Position numbers and translations under genes: made by a program. From the NCBI GenBank assembly GCA_937991645.1, contig CALKPL010000001.1, forward strand, positions 1 through 64,000: a DNA stretch of 64,000 bases, written 5' to 3'. This document shows, piece after piece, positions 1-12,348 of this stretch. The notes beneath the pieces were generated by a model. The model was not told the origin of the DNA and did not search any database. It saw nothing but the letters and a program-made list of their open reading frames with translations. The first letter of the stretch is position 1. Every line of letters starts with the position of its first letter. The stretch comes from UMGS1783 sp900555065. Lineage in GTDB: Bacteria; Bacillota; Clostridia; Oscillospirales; UMGS1783.

Positions 1-280
1 CCTCTACGGACCGTTTTGATGTGGATACATAACATACCGTACCGTCGCGTTTCAACTCAAACATATCCGAGCCCTAAAATGCGCATGTGACCGCCGCGAT
101 CAGCCGCCCATAGACGATCATCCACTCCCGGTACTGCGCTACATACCGCCGCCTTTGTGCAAGGCGGTCTGAAACTGCCAGCGTGTCCGTACCGGCGCTT
201 TCAACCACCGGCGTTTCCGTTGCACGGCAGGCGGCAAGCAGCAGTAAAAGGCAGTACACAGCATTGGTTGCTCGTTTTAT
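1..280 (-). pseudogene. broken lipoprotein gene, possibly RCC1-like, runs off left edge
   Basis: Read on the minus strand, a good Shine-Dalgarno (AAGGAGG, 288-294) is followed seven bases later by ATA (278-280) where a start is expected. The next codons give IKRATNAV, then a hydrophobic stretch ending in the lipobox-like LLAAC, so this was once a normal lipoprotein start. The frame stays open until a TAG at 74-76 and then continues in the same frame to the window edge, reading GSDMFELKRDGTV, which resembles an RCC1-type repeat. A lost start and one nonsense codon suggest a decaying gene. A GTG at 257-259 could start a 61-residue peptide, but it would lack the positive N-terminus of the signal peptide. 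It lies 83 bases downstream of another lipoprotein gene on the same strand. The RCC1 assignment rests on a short stretch. Confidence 0.5.
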
Positions 281-363
281 CCGTTTCCCTCCTTACCCAT
301 CCATTGCGCGGCGACATACGGCCGCTCCATTCTGCCGCCCGAACCATTTCCAAACAGGAATTA

Positions 364-1347
364 CTACGCCGACGGAAAATCCTGCGGGAACACCGTCAAA
401 TTCATATAGACCTTATTACCCGTTATACGATGATAACCGGATGACATGTATTGATAATCCGGATAATAAAACAGTTTGTCTACCGTCAATTCCCCTTCGT
501 CCTGAATTAAATAGCGAACCTCTAAAATTCCATCCGTCAAAAGGTGAAGAGAGGACACGGCTCTGTAATCAAAATAGTGTTCCTCTCCGTACAAAGCCGT
601 ATTCCAGTTATACAACGTTTTGCACAGCGCTGCGGCCGGATCTATTGCGATTACGTTTTCTATATTGTCCCCTATCTCGATCGACGCAAAATCTTCATAT
701 GCCAGCTTTTTTTCCGCATATAATACGCCATGTAGAAATATATTTGTTTTATCCTGTGAGGAATATACTCCATAATCCTGCATGGATCTTGGCCGGTCAA
801 AAAACAGATAGACATATCCTCCGTCTTTTTGCCTGCAGACAGTATAGTACTGGCCCGGCCCCGTCATGCGCAAAAAATTCATGGGGAGCCGGTAGGGAAA
901 GCCCAGCCATGGCTCCCCCAGCACAATCCGTTCCAGAGACGGACAAGCGTCTTCCTGATACCGTTCGTAGTCATATGGATACAGATACTGTGTATTCGTT
1001 GTCCATGTAATGATAAAATAAGGATTGTCGATTTCTGAAATCATGATTTCCAGCGGTGTTTCATTTGTTACCACGGGAAAAAAGTCGGCGTATTTACCTC
1101 CGACCGCAATTTCGTCGCGCGCCGTCCAGGCAGTATTCGGTTCCGGATAGTCGTCCGTTGGACGGTACAATGGTATATCCGGGATTTCCTGCGGAATCCA
1201 GGACGGAGCAACTGCATGCGGATGTTTCGCCGCATAAGTTAACGCCCTAACGCCGGACAATTCCTGCACGGAATGGCCCTCGTCAGGCACGCTGCAGCCA
1301 GACAGAATGCAGAGTATGCATAAAAGCGCACAAACGGTTCGTTTCAT
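364..1347 (-). CDS. putative lipoprotein of unknown function
   Basis: The 327-residue product begins MKRTVCALLCILCIL and has a lipobox SGC at about residues 17-19, so it should be lipid-anchored outside the membrane. The start at 1347 has AAAGGAGA six bases upstream; a longer frame from 1431 exists but begins almost at the predicted transcript start. I recognise no full-length family. The stretch DFASIEIGDNIENVIAIDP in the C-terminal half resembles the 'I-x-x-G-x-x-x-x-x-V-x-x-IDP' pattern of small SmpA/OmlA-like domains in Clostridia, but this is only a resemblance. A strong promoter lies upstream and a broken lipoprotein gene downstream on the same strand. Confidence 0.75.
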   Translation of the reverse strand: MKRTVCALLCILCILSGCSVPDEGHSVQELSGVRALTYAAKHPHAVAPSWIPQEIPDIPLYRPTDDYPEPNTAWTARDEIAVGGKYADFFPVVTNETPLEIMISEIDNPYFIITWTTNTQYLYPYDYERYQEDACPSLERIVLGEPWLGFPYRLPMNFLRMTGPGQYYTVCRQKDGGYVYLFFDRPRSMQDYGVYSSQDKTNIFLHGVLYAEKKLAYEDFASIEIGDNIENVIAIDPAAALCKTLYNWNTALYGEEHYFDYRAVSSLHLLTDGILEVRYLIQDEGELTVDKLFYYPDYQYMSSGYHRITGNKVYMNLTVFPQDFPSA

Positions 1348-1445
1348 CCAGTATCTCCTTTCTACGCTATTTCCACGCCCGCTAACTAGAGCGGGCGGGC
1401 ACACAGTTACATAGAGCGCCGCACCAAGCACAGACCTTTGTATCC

Positions 1446-1475
1446 ATTATACCTTTTATGGAGGGTGGTTTTCAA
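1446..1475 (-). promoter_or_regulatory. sigma-A promoter of the lipoprotein gene
   Basis: On the minus strand TTGAAA (1470-1475) and TATAAT (1446-1451) are separated by 18 bases. Transcription would begin near 1439, about 90 bases upstream of the ATG at 1347. Confidence 0.75.
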
Positions 1476-2064
1476 GTTGTATATTAACTGAATTTCGCTT
1501 ATTATATATTATTTTGTCGATAGCCATCCAAAGAAATTAGGCCCATGGATCTGCCGAAAATAAAACCGTATTTTATATAATCCTCTTCTGTGGTAAAACA
1601 AAAAATTTTAGAACACTATTGGTTTGCCATTTTTAGGGCACAAAATCTGGATAACGAGGGGTTGGTAAGTTTGTTTGCGCAGCTTTAAGACAACAAGCTT
1701 GCGCCGCAAACCCAAATCACGCCTTTACAGAGCATGCTTTTTTCTTGAAATACGCAAACATTGGAGCCGGATATACGTACTGCGATTTTCACTCTACAAG
1801 CCGTTGGGAAGGGGATTTAAGAAAATATATCTTTCATCAACAATAAGCCATAACGCAAAAAAACCTGTAAAGCCGGATTGCCGCACAAGGTCTATTCTTT
1901 CGTTTCTCATTCTTTTGTAAAAATCGGTTTGCACCTTACAACCAATGTTACGGGGCAAGCCTCATCATCTTTTTTGTAGCAACAACAATTTGCGTTTTAT
2001 TTGGGAACGTGTCGATAAAATCAAGTGTATTGATATAATGCATGAATGCCAAGGCTTTAGGCGC
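1476..2064. other. long intergenic region without a supportable gene
   Basis: About 590 bases, more AT-rich than the flanking genes. Short open stretches on the plus strand (about 1590-1900) hint at degenerate coding, but stops interrupt every frame and I can name no family. I see no RNA gene and no repeat. Confidence 0.5.
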
Positions 2065-2100
2065 AAAAAAAGACCCTGCAGACGTTACTCTGCAAGGTCT
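2065..2100 (-). terminator. terminator of ppdK
   Basis: A 12-base stem with one mismatch (2071-2082 with 2088-2099, approximately) is followed on the minus strand by a run of seven T. It lies about 60 bases past the ppdK stop. A shorter T-rich stretch on the other side may let it work in both directions. Confidence 0.85.
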
Positions 2101-2157
2101 CTTTTCTATTTGGGTTTTGCCGATGGGCTTTGCCCGAAATCACAACCGGAATATTGT

Positions 2158-4779
<2,622 letters not shown>

Positions 4780-4900
4780 TGTTATTTTTCCTCCTGTTAT
4801 TTTATATTGCCAACCGGCCGCACGGCGGCAATGTCAAAGCCGCGCGAACCGGATTTACAACTGGCACAACCGTCATCACAACGCCGTTGGTCTATGGGCT

Positions 4901-4929
4901 ATTATATCATATTGGTTTTTTATTGACAA
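4901..4929 (-). promoter_or_regulatory. promoter of ppdK
   Basis: On the minus strand TTGTCA (4924-4929) and TATAAT (4901-4906) are 17 bases apart. The predicted leader is about 115 bases long. Between here and 5144 I see no gene on either strand. Confidence 0.85.
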
Positions 4930-5144
4930 GCAGATTTTGCCATGTAAATATGACAAACAAGAAAATTTACGGCATTCGGTTTCTTACGCATTTAATTATT
5001 AAACTGCGGAATTGGAACCTGGCCTTCCCCGCTTTTTTTGAATGTTGTAACACAAAAGACATGGGAAGCGCGAAACACGCCGCGAAAATACCCGGCCTGC
5101 ACGTATTTTGCCGGATTTTTCACGCAATTATTCCCGTTTTGCCC

Positions 5145-5173
5145 TTGCAAAAAAGCCGGAAATAAGCGATAAT
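5145..5173 (+). promoter_or_regulatory. promoter of prs
   Basis: TTGCAA (5145-5150) and GATAAT (5168-5173) are 17 bases apart. The leader to prs is about 165 bases and contains a short GC hairpin followed by six T (about 5280-5307), which could be an attenuator; no known riboswitch was recognised. Confidence 0.7.
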
Positions 5174-5342
5174 AGAAACAGATTAAATCGGAGGGGCCGG
5201 ACCATTGCAGGATACGGATATGGCATACTTCCAAAACAGGCGCAGCCGCATCGGCGGAAAAAGCAGGACAGGCCGGGATGCGGCGGTTTTGCCGTGCAGT
5301 TTTTTAAAAATAATCGGATAAACCAAGGAGGAGCAGACCGCT

Positions 5343-6308
5343 ATGATTACACATGGCAAAAACATCAAAATTTTCGCTGCGAACGCGTCCGTCACGCTTG
5401 CCACGCAGATTTCCGACGCGCTGGGCCTTCCGCTCGGCAAGAGCGAAGTGAAGACCTTTTCGGACGGTGAAATTTACGTCTCCATCAACGAAACCGTGCG
5501 CGGCAGCGACGTATTTGTCGTCCAGTCCACCTGCCACCCCGTCAACAATCACATCATGGAGCTGCTCATCATGATCGACGCGTTCAAACGCGCTTCCGCC
5601 GGCAGGATCACGGCCGTTATCCCCTATTTCGGCTATGCCCGGCAGGACCGCAAGGCCAAGTCGCGCGATCCCATTTCGGCAAAGCTTGTCGCGGACCTGA
5701 TCGCCACCGCCGGCGCGGACCGCGTTCTGACAATGGACCTGCACGCGCCGCAGATACAGGGCTTTTTCAACATCCCGGTCGACCATCTGCTCGGCGTGCC
5801 CCTGCTTGTTCCGTATTTTACCAACCGTTACCGCGCAAAGGAAACGCGTGAAAATCTTGTAATTGTTTCGCCCGACCTGGGCTCCGTCACCCGCGCGCGC
5901 AATTTTGCGCAGAAGCTGGACGTGCCCATCGCGATCGTGGACAAGCGCCGCCAACGCGCAAACAGCAGCGAAGTGATGAATATTATCGGCGACGTGCGCG
6001 ATAAGGAACTGATTATTGTAGACGACATGATCGACACGGGCGGTTCCCTTGTCGGCGCGGCAAAGGCGCTCAAGGAAATCGGCGGCGCGCGCTCTATCCG
6101 CGCCTGCGCCACCCACGGCGTGCTCTCCGGAGAGGCGATCCGGAAGATAGAGGAAAGCTACATAGAAGAAGTGATCCTGCTCGACACCATCCCCCTGCCG
6201 CCCGAAAAAAGGATCGACAAGATCACCTGCCTCAATACGGCCGAAGTGTTCGCGGAGGCCATTGAGCGCATCTATGAAGACCTGCCCATATCCTCACTCT
6301 TTAATTAA
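5343..6308 (+). CDS. prs: ribose-phosphate pyrophosphokinase
   Basis: The 321-residue cytosolic enzyme makes PRPP from ribose 5-phosphate and ATP, supplying purine, pyrimidine, NAD, histidine and tryptophan synthesis. The length and motifs are those of class I PRPP synthases: GEIYVSINETVRGSDVFVVQ, GYARQDRKAKSR in the ATP site, TMDLHAPQIQGFF, and the PRPP-binding IIVDDMIDTGGS. The start has AAGGAGGAG upstream. Only nine bases separate it from pth, and mfd follows, so prs-pth-mfd probably form one transcript from the promoter at 5145. Confidence 0.97.
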   Translation: MITHGKNIKIFAANASVTLATQISDALGLPLGKSEVKTFSDGEIYVSINETVRGSDVFVVQSTCHPVNNHIMELLIMIDAFKRASAGRITAVIPYFGYARQDRKAKSRDPISAKLVADLIATAGADRVLTMDLHAPQIQGFFNIPVDHLLGVPLLVPYFTNRYRAKETRENLVIVSPDLGSVTRARNFAQKLDVPIAIVDKRRQRANSSEVMNIIGDVRDKELIIVDDMIDTGGSLVGAAKALKEIGGARSIRACATHGVLSGEAIRKIEESYIEEVILLDTIPLPPEKRIDKITCLNTAEVFAEAIERIYEDLPISSLFN

Positions 6309-6317
6309 GGTGGTTCT

Positions 6318-6929
6318 ATGAAGTTCAGCAAGCTGTTTCAAAAAGAAAAACCGGCCATAGACTATGTAATCGTGGGCCTCGGCAACGTCGGCGACAAGTA
6401 CCGGAACAACCGCCACAACGCCGGGTTTATGGCGATAGACTATATCCTGGACGAGTTGAGCATCCTGTTCGGCAGAGTTAAGTGGAACGGCCAGATCTTT
6501 GACGGCCGGATCGGGGACGCACGGGTGCTGTTCGTCAAGCCCCACACCTATATGAACCGGAGCGGAGAATGCGTATTCCGCGTCGCAAAATTCTACAATA
6601 TTCCCCCTGAGCGTTTGCTTATAATATATGACGACGTGGAACTGCCGCCGGGCGACCTGCGCATCCGCAAAAAAGGTACCGACGGCGGGCACAACGGCAT
6701 CAAGAGCATTATCCAGTTCATGGCCTCTTACGACATCCCCCGCATCCGCATCGGCATCGGCAAGGGAAAAGCCGACGACGCGGACGAGTTCGACCTGGGC
6801 GACTGGGTCCTGGGCGATTTCACCAAAGCGGAAAAAGAGGTGCTTACCGGCCAGCTGGAGCGGGTTTTTGAAGCTGTGAAGCTCATCTGCGCCGGGAAGA
6901 TCGACGAGGCGATGAACCGGTACAACTAA
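6318..6929 (+). CDS. pth: peptidyl-tRNA hydrolase
   Basis: The 203-residue cytosolic enzyme releases peptides from prematurely dropped peptidyl-tRNA. The family core begins at about residue 15 (YVIVGLGNVG), with Asn23 and the catalytic His33 in NNRHNAGF. The substrate-binding stretch DGGHNGIKSI and the GIGKG motif are intact. A 14-residue N-terminal extension is slightly longer than usual. The start follows AAGGTGG. The neighbours prs and mfd are its usual partners in Firmicutes. Confidence 0.96.
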   Translation: MKFSKLFQKEKPAIDYVIVGLGNVGDKYRNNRHNAGFMAIDYILDELSILFGRVKWNGQIFDGRIGDARVLFVKPHTYMNRSGECVFRVAKFYNIPPERLLIIYDDVELPPGDLRIRKKGTDGGHNGIKSIIQFMASYDIPRIRIGIGKGKADDADEFDLGDWVLGDFTKAEKEVLTGQLERVFEAVKLICAGKIDEAMNRYN

Positions 6930-6987
6930 GCGCAAAACCGCGTGAATCGAGGCGGACGCGCTTTATCCCTCCGGCAAGGAATGGTCT

Positions 6988-9900
6988 ATGAAATACGCAA
7001 GGCGCGCCGTGCTGCGCAGCGCCGCCGTCCAACGGCTTGTGCAGGCGGCTAAGGCGGGAAGGCTTCCCGCCTATCTCTCCGGGCTTACGGAGACATATAA
7101 ACAGGTTCTGTCCGCCGCGTTATGCGACACGCTCAGCAAACGCGGCGTTTTCGTCGTGCCCGATATGGGCGAAGCGCAGCGGTTGTGCGACCTGTTCACC
7201 ATGTTCTACGCGCCGGACGACATCCTGCTCTTTCCGGCCAGGGAATATATATTCTACAATTTTGAAAGCATATCCCGCACGCAGGAACTTGAGCGCATCG
7301 CGGCGCTCGACCGGATGCGCGCGGGCAGGTATAAAATCGCACTGGTGCCTGCGGACGCGCTGATGCAGCTGCTGCCGCCGGCTGATTTTATTGAAGCGAA
7401 CACCATGGCGCTGGCCGTAGGCGGACGGTGTGAGCTTGCGGAGCTGACCGCCTTTCTCGTGCGCGCAGGGTACGCGCACGCCGAGATCACCGAGAGTCCG
7501 GGCCAGTTCTCGCACCGCGGCGGCATTGTGGAGTTCTTCTCGCCAAACTACGCCTACCCTGTGCGGCTGGAGCTGTTTGGGGACGAAGTGGACAGCCTGG
7601 CCTTTTACGACGCGCAGACCCAGCGCAGGATTGAGGCGACGGACAGCGTTTCCATCCTTCCCGTGCTCGAGGTACTGCCCACTGAACAGACGCGCGAGCT
7701 GATTGACGCGCATATCAAAAAACACATACGCAGGCTCCAGCGGCGCGGCGGTGAACAGGAGGCGGTAGCCGCCTGCCAAAGCGACCTGGAACATTTGCAG
7801 AACATGCGTTTTCCAGCCATTGACCGTTACCTGCCCCTGGTCAACCCCGCGCCCTGGAACGTGCTCGACTATGACCCCGCCGCGCTTGTGTTTTGTTTTA
7901 ACCTCACCAAAGTCAAAGAGAGTTTCAAGGGGTTCTCCTTTAAGCTGGAACAGGATATCGCCGCGCTTCTGGAGCGCGGCCTGCCCGCCTGCAAAGGCGC
8001 GTACTTTTATGAGCCTGCGCAGTTGTACTCCCTGCTCGAACGGCGCGGGCTTATCCTCATGGAGGATTTCCTTCGCCAGGAAAACGATATAGTTTTCCAG
8101 TACGTGGACGGATTCCACGTCAAAAGCCTGACGACGCCCGGAACCGACGCGGCGCTCACGGAAGAAATCGGCCACTACCACAGCCACGGCTATACCTGCG
8201 CCATATTCGCAGGCTCGCCCGCACGGGGAGACTGGCTGCCGCGCCTGTTTGAAGAGAGCGGAATCGCCGCAACGCACGCGCGTACCGAGCCCGACGAGAT
8301 AGAGCCGGGCGGCGTCTGCATCCTGAGCGCGGGGTTCCCCGGCGGCTTTGAGGACCCCGACGCAAAATTCGCCCTGTTCGGCAGCGGACGGCTGACCATG
8401 GCGCGCAGGAAAAAGGGCCGGTATGAGCGCGGGGAGCGGATTACCGGGTTTGCCGACATCAAGCCTGGGGACTATATTGTGCACGAGAACTACGGGATCG
8501 GCATATACGAAGGCGTACACAAGGTGGAGAGCCAGGGGATTACCAAGGACTTTATTAAAATCCGCTACGCGGGTACGGACACGCTGTTCGTCCCCTGCGG
8601 TCAGTTCGACCAGATCTCCAAATATATCGGCGCTTCACCCGATGTAAAAGTTAAGCTCAACAAACTCGGCACCGGCGAATGGGCCCGCGCCAAAAGCCGC
8701 GCGCGCGCCAATGTCAAGGATCTCGCAAAACAGCTGATCGCCCTGTATGCGGAGCGCCAGAAGATCCAGGGCTTCGCCTTTTCTCCGGACAGCGAATGGC
8801 AGCGAGAATTCGAGGCTGCGTTTGAATATGAGGAGACAGAGGACCAGCGCATCAGTACGGAAGAGATTAAGGCGGATATGGAAAAGCAGGCGCCAATGGA
8901 CCGTCTGCTCTGCGGCGACGTGGGCTTTGGCAAGACCGAAGTGGCGCTGCGCGCCGCCTTCAAATGCGTTTTGGACGGCAAGCAGGTCGCCATGCTCGTG
9001 CCCACCACGCTTCTGGCCTGGCAGCACTACAATACCATACGCCGCCGGTTTGAGGGCTATCCCGTCCGCGCCGAGCTGCTCTCACGCTTCCGCACGCCCG
9101 CCCAGCAGCAGGTGATCCTGCGCAAGCTGCGGCGCGGCGAGATCGATATTCTGGTCGGGACGCACCGGATTATCCAGAAGGACGTTCAGTTCAAGGATCT
9201 TGGGCTGCTGATCGTAGACGAGGAACAGCGCTTCGGCGTTTCACACAAGGAAAATCTAAAGGAGATGACCAAGACGGTCGACGTGCTGACGCTGACCGCC
9301 ACGCCCATTCCCCGCACCCTGAACATGGCGCTGGCCGGCATACGCGACATGTCCGTGCTTGAAGAGCCGCCGCAGGACCGGCACCCCATATCCACTTATG
9401 TGCTGGAATACGACGAGGGGATTGTCATGGACGCGCTGCGCCGCGAAACCGGCCGAGGCGGGCAGTGCTACTATCTGTACAACCGCGTGGAAAGCATTTA
9501 CCGCACGGCGGACCGGATTCAGAAAGCGCTCCCGGAATCGACGGTTGAAGTGGCGCACGGGCAGATGAGCAAGGAGGAGCTGGCAACCATATGGGACCGC
9601 ATGCTCGAGGGAGAAATCGACGTGCTGGTCTGTACCACCATCATTGAGACGGGCGTGGATGTGGCAAACGCCAACACGCTTATCATTGAGGACGCGGACC
9701 GGCTGGGCCTTGCCCAGCTCCACCAGATTCGAGGCCGGGTCGGGCGCAGCTATAAACACGCCTACGCCTATTTCACCTACCGCAAAGGCAAAGTCCTCAC
9801 CGAGGACGGCCGCCGCCGGCTCGACGCGATCCGCGAATACACCGAGTTTGGTTCCGGTTTCAAGCTCGCCATGCGCGATTTGCAGATCCGCGGCGCGGGC

Positions 9901-10473
9901 AATCTGCTCGGCGCGCAGCAGCACGGACATATGGACAGCGTTGGTTACGACATGTACATGCAGTTGCTTGGACGCGCCATCGCGGAGGAAAAGGGAGAAA
10001 TCGTCAAGCGGCCGAGCGAATGCACCGTCGATATCAAAGTGAACGCCTATATTCCGGACACGTACATTGAAAGCGCGATGCTGCGCGTGGATATATACAA
10101 AAAAATATCCGCCATTACGGATGAGCTGGATTGTTCGGATATTATCGACGAACTTTGCGACCGATTTGGCGAGCCGCCAAAACAGGTGCTGGACCTGATC
10201 GACGTTTCCCTCATACGCGCCCAGTGCTCGGCGGCGGGCGTCGTCGAACTCACGCAGAGCGACCGGCTGCTGCAGTTTTATATGGCGGACAACAATATTG
10301 AACGGATCGCCGCCGTCGTATCCGCTTTCGGCGGGAAGATGTACTACAGCGCGGGCGCGAAGCCCTGTCTGTCCTACCGGCACGACGGAGATCCGGTACG
10401 GACGGCGAAGGCCGTAGCGAAAAAGCTGCTGGAGCTGACGTCCGAAACGGCCGGTGAAAAGACGGAGACATAG
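6988..10473 (+). CDS. mfd: transcription-repair coupling factor
   Basis: This 1161-residue ATP-dependent translocase removes RNA polymerase stalled at DNA lesions and recruits UvrA. The order is the usual one: a UvrB-homology region at the N-terminus (for example SRTQELERIAALDRM), an RNA-polymerase-interacting CarD-like domain near residues 485-560 (PGDYIVHENYGIGIYEG), a helicase core with Walker A GDVGFGKTE and DEEQ box, the RecG-type motif GRVGRSYKHAYAYF, and a C-terminal UvrA-interacting domain. The start at 6988 is preceded by CAAGGAA. A strong terminator follows at 10651. Confidence 0.97.
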   Translation: MKYARRAVLRSAAVQRLVQAAKAGRLPAYLSGLTETYKQVLSAALCDTLSKRGVFVVPDMGEAQRLCDLFTMFYAPDDILLFPAREYIFYNFESISRTQELERIAALDRMRAGRYKIALVPADALMQLLPPADFIEANTMALAVGGRCELAELTAFLVRAGYAHAEITESPGQFSHRGGIVEFFSPNYAYPVRLELFGDEVDSLAFYDAQTQRRIEATDSVSILPVLEVLPTEQTRELIDAHIKKHIRRLQRRGGEQEAVAACQSDLEHLQNMRFPAIDRYLPLVNPAPWNVLDYDPAALVFCFNLTKVKESFKGFSFKLEQDIAALLERGLPACKGAYFYEPAQLYSLLERRGLILMEDFLRQENDIVFQYVDGFHVKSLTTPGTDAALTEEIGHYHSHGYTCAIFAGSPARGDWLPRLFEESGIAATHARTEPDEIEPGGVCILSAGFPGGFEDPDAKFALFGSGRLTMARRKKGRYERGERITGFADIKPGDYIVHENYGIGIYEGVHKVESQGITKDFIKIRYAGTDTLFVPCGQFDQISKYIGASPDVKVKLNKLGTGEWARAKSRARANVKDLAKQLIALYAERQKIQGFAFSPDSEWQREFEAAFEYEETEDQRISTEEIKADMEKQAPMDRLLCGDVGFGKTEVALRAAFKCVLDGKQVAMLVPTTLLAWQHYNTIRRRFEGYPVRAELLSRFRTPAQQQVILRKLRRGEIDILVGTHRIIQKDVQFKDLGLLIVDEEQRFGVSHKENLKEMTKTVDVLTLTATPIPRTLNMALAGIRDMSVLEEPPQDRHPISTYVLEYDEGIVMDALRRETGRGGQCYYLYNRVESIYRTADRIQKALPESTVEVAHGQMSKEELATIWDRMLEGEIDVLVCTTIIETGVDVANANTLIIEDADRLGLAQLHQIRGRVGRSYKHAYAYFTYRKGKVLTEDGRRRLDAIREYTEFGSGFKLAMRDLQIRGAGNLLGAQQHGHMDSVGYDMYMQLLGRAIAEEKGEIVKRPSECTVDIKVNAYIPDTYIESAMLRVDIYKKISAITDELDCSDIIDELCDRFGEPPKQVLDLIDVSLIRAQCSAAGVVELTQSDRLLQFYMADNNIERIAAVVSAFGGKMYYSAGAKPCLSYRHDGDPVRTAKAVAKKLLELTSETAGEKTET

Positions 10474-10650
10474 CCGCGGGTCGCGCGGCGCACGCCATGC
10501 GGCGGCACCATGCAACGGGTAGCGCACTATCCGCCGCGCGGTTTTCGCCGCTCTCGTCCGGCCCTGCCGACGCAGCCTGCGTGAACCGTATTCGGGGCGC
10601 TGCCGGACAGGGCGAAACTGCCGGCGAGACGGCGCGCACGGAGACAACAA

Positions 10651-10689
10651 CGCGGCCGCGCTCAGTATGAGCGCGGCCGCGTTTATTTT
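10651..10689 (+). terminator. terminator after mfd
   Basis: A perfect 14-base-pair stem (10651-10664 with 10668-10681) with a three-base loop is followed by a T-rich tail. It separates mfd from the convergent proS. The 180 bases between mfd and the stem are GC-rich and hold no recognisable gene. Confidence 0.9.
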
Positions 10690-10708
10690 AACGTACGGCA
10701 GTTCTGAT

Positions 10709-12145
10709 TTAATACGCTTTGCCCCAGTAGACCAGGTGCTTTGCGGGCTTGCCGCAGACGGCGCACACGTCGCCCACCGGCTCGCCCTCGAACGGGATGC
10801 ACCGGGAGGACACGCCGGCCACGTCCTTCATGGCCTGTTCGCAGACGGGGTCGCCGCACCACATGGCGCGGATAAAGCCGGGCTTTTGCTCTGCTATGTC
10901 TTTGGCCTGTTCCAGCGTCTGCGCGTCATATATACGGGTGTCGCGGCGCTGGCGGGCCGCTTCAAACAGGTTTTGCTTGATCTCGGCCAGCAGCTTCTCC
11001 GCCGCGGCGGCGAGATCGGATTCGCGGACAGTGATCTTCTCGCCCGTATCCCGGCGCACGAGTACGCACTGCCCATTCTCAATATCGCGCGGGCCGACCT
11101 CAAGACGCAGGGGCACGCCTTTCATCTCGTACTCGGCGTACTTCCAACCCGGGCTCTGCTCCGATGTGTCCGCTTTGGCCCGGATCCCCGCACCCTGCAG
11201 CGTGCCCAGAAGCTCCGCCGCCTTGTCCAGCACGCCCGGCTTGTGCTGGGCGACCGGGACGACGATCACCTGCACGGGCGCAACCGCCGGCGGCAGGATC
11301 AGGCCGCTGTCGTCGCCGTGGGTCATGATGATCGCGCCCATGATCCGGGTGGACATGCCCCAGGAGGTCTGGAACGGGTGCTGCAGAGTATTCTGTCTGT
11401 CAAGATAGGTGATGTCGAACGCGCGCGCGAAACCGTTGCCAAAATAGTGGGACGTGCCGCCCTGCAGCGCTTTGCCGTCGTGCATCATCGGCTCTATGGT
11501 AAAGGTCGCTTCCGCACCGGCAAATTTCTCGCTGTCGGTCTTGCGGCCTTTGATGACGGGGATGGCCAGGTAGTTTTCCACAAAATCCGCGTATACGTTG
11601 AGCATACGGATTGTCTCCTCCATCGCCTCCTCGGCCGTCGCGTGCATGGTGTGGCCCTCCTGCCACAAAAACTCGCAGTTGCGCAGGAAGGGACGGGTCG
11701 TCTTTTCCCAGCGCACGACGCTGCACCACTGATTGTACAGCTTGGGCAGGTCGCGCCAGGACTGTATGATATTTTTATAGTGTTCGCAGAACAGGGTTTC
11801 GGACGTGGGCCGCACGCACAGCCGCTCCGCCAGTTTTTCACTGCCGCCGTGCGTCACCCAGGCGACCTCGGGCGCGAAACCTTCGACATGGTCCTTTTCC
11901 TTCTGCAAAAGCGATTCGGGGATAAACATGGGCATATACACGTTTTCATGCCCTGTCTCTTTAAACATGCCGTCCAGTATGCGCTGGATATTCTCCCAGA
12001 TCGCATATCCATACGGTCGGAAAACCATGCAGCCCCGAACGCTCGAATAGTCGATCAGGTCCGCTTTTTTGACAATATCAGTGTACCACTGCGCGAAATC
12101 CACGTCCATGGACGTGATTTCCCGGACGAGTTTTTCCTTTCCCAT
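10709..12145 (-). CDS. proS: prolyl-tRNA synthetase, short archaeal/eukaryote-type
   Basis: The 478-residue class II synthetase charges tRNA-Pro. It is the short form without the editing insertion of the long bacterial type. Class II signatures include RGCMVFRPYGYAIWENIQ and RPTSETLFCEHYK; the anticodon-binding domain covers roughly residues 280-390. The C-terminus has a cysteine-containing zinc-like module (CGDPVCEQ, CAVCGKP) and ends in a tyrosine, as in archaeal-type enzymes. The start has GGAGG upstream, and a consensus promoter precedes it. It faces mfd tail to tail. Confidence 0.96.
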   Translation of the reverse strand: MGKEKLVREITSMDVDFAQWYTDIVKKADLIDYSSVRGCMVFRPYGYAIWENIQRILDGMFKETGHENVYMPMFIPESLLQKEKDHVEGFAPEVAWVTHGGSEKLAERLCVRPTSETLFCEHYKNIIQSWRDLPKLYNQWCSVVRWEKTTRPFLRNCEFLWQEGHTMHATAEEAMEETIRMLNVYADFVENYLAIPVIKGRKTDSEKFAGAEATFTIEPMMHDGKALQGGTSHYFGNGFARAFDITYLDRQNTLQHPFQTSWGMSTRIMGAIIMTHGDDSGLILPPAVAPVQVIVVPVAQHKPGVLDKAAELLGTLQGAGIRAKADTSEQSPGWKYAEYEMKGVPLRLEVGPRDIENGQCVLVRRDTGEKITVRESDLAAAAEKLLAEIKQNLFEAARQRRDTRIYDAQTLEQAKDIAEQKPGFIRAMWCGDPVCEQAMKDVAGVSSRCIPFEGEPVGDVCAVCGKPAKHLVYWGKAY

Positions 12146-12181
12146 ACTGCGCCTCCATTCACGAATGTACCGTTTCGTCTC

Positions 12182-12210
12182 ATTATACTAGAGATTGCCG
12201 GGCGTTGCAA
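12182..12210 (-). promoter_or_regulatory. promoter of proS
   Basis: Minus-strand TTGCAA (12205-12210) and TATAAT (12182-12187) are 17 bases apart, about 35 bases upstream of the ATG. Confidence 0.85.
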
Positions 12211-12305
12211 GTATATTTTCTCCGGCTGGGCCCCGCAGAGTACGAAGGGTATTTTCCATGCAATTATATACCAATGGTATATTTCGCATTTCCTTTTCCG
12301 GTCTA

Positions 12306-12332
12306 CAAAAAGCGCCGGAGCAATTCCGGCGC
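12306..12332 (-). terminator. terminator of the 6S-like RNA
   Basis: An eight-base-pair GC stem (12312-12319 with 12325-12332) is followed on the minus strand by five T. It lies directly after the 3' end of the 6S-like fold. Confidence 0.8.
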
Positions 12333-12348
12333 CTGTTTACATGAAAAC

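Noticed and set aside
1675..1920. Plus-strand frame of 81 codons in the long intergenic region
   Set aside because: No good ribosome site, basic and aromatic-rich composition of random AT-rich DNA, and no family resemblance; at most degenerate coding.
7120..8520. Long minus-strand frames inside mfd (also 9256-10650)
   Set aside because: Shadows of the mfd coding strand; biased composition and no recognisable domains.
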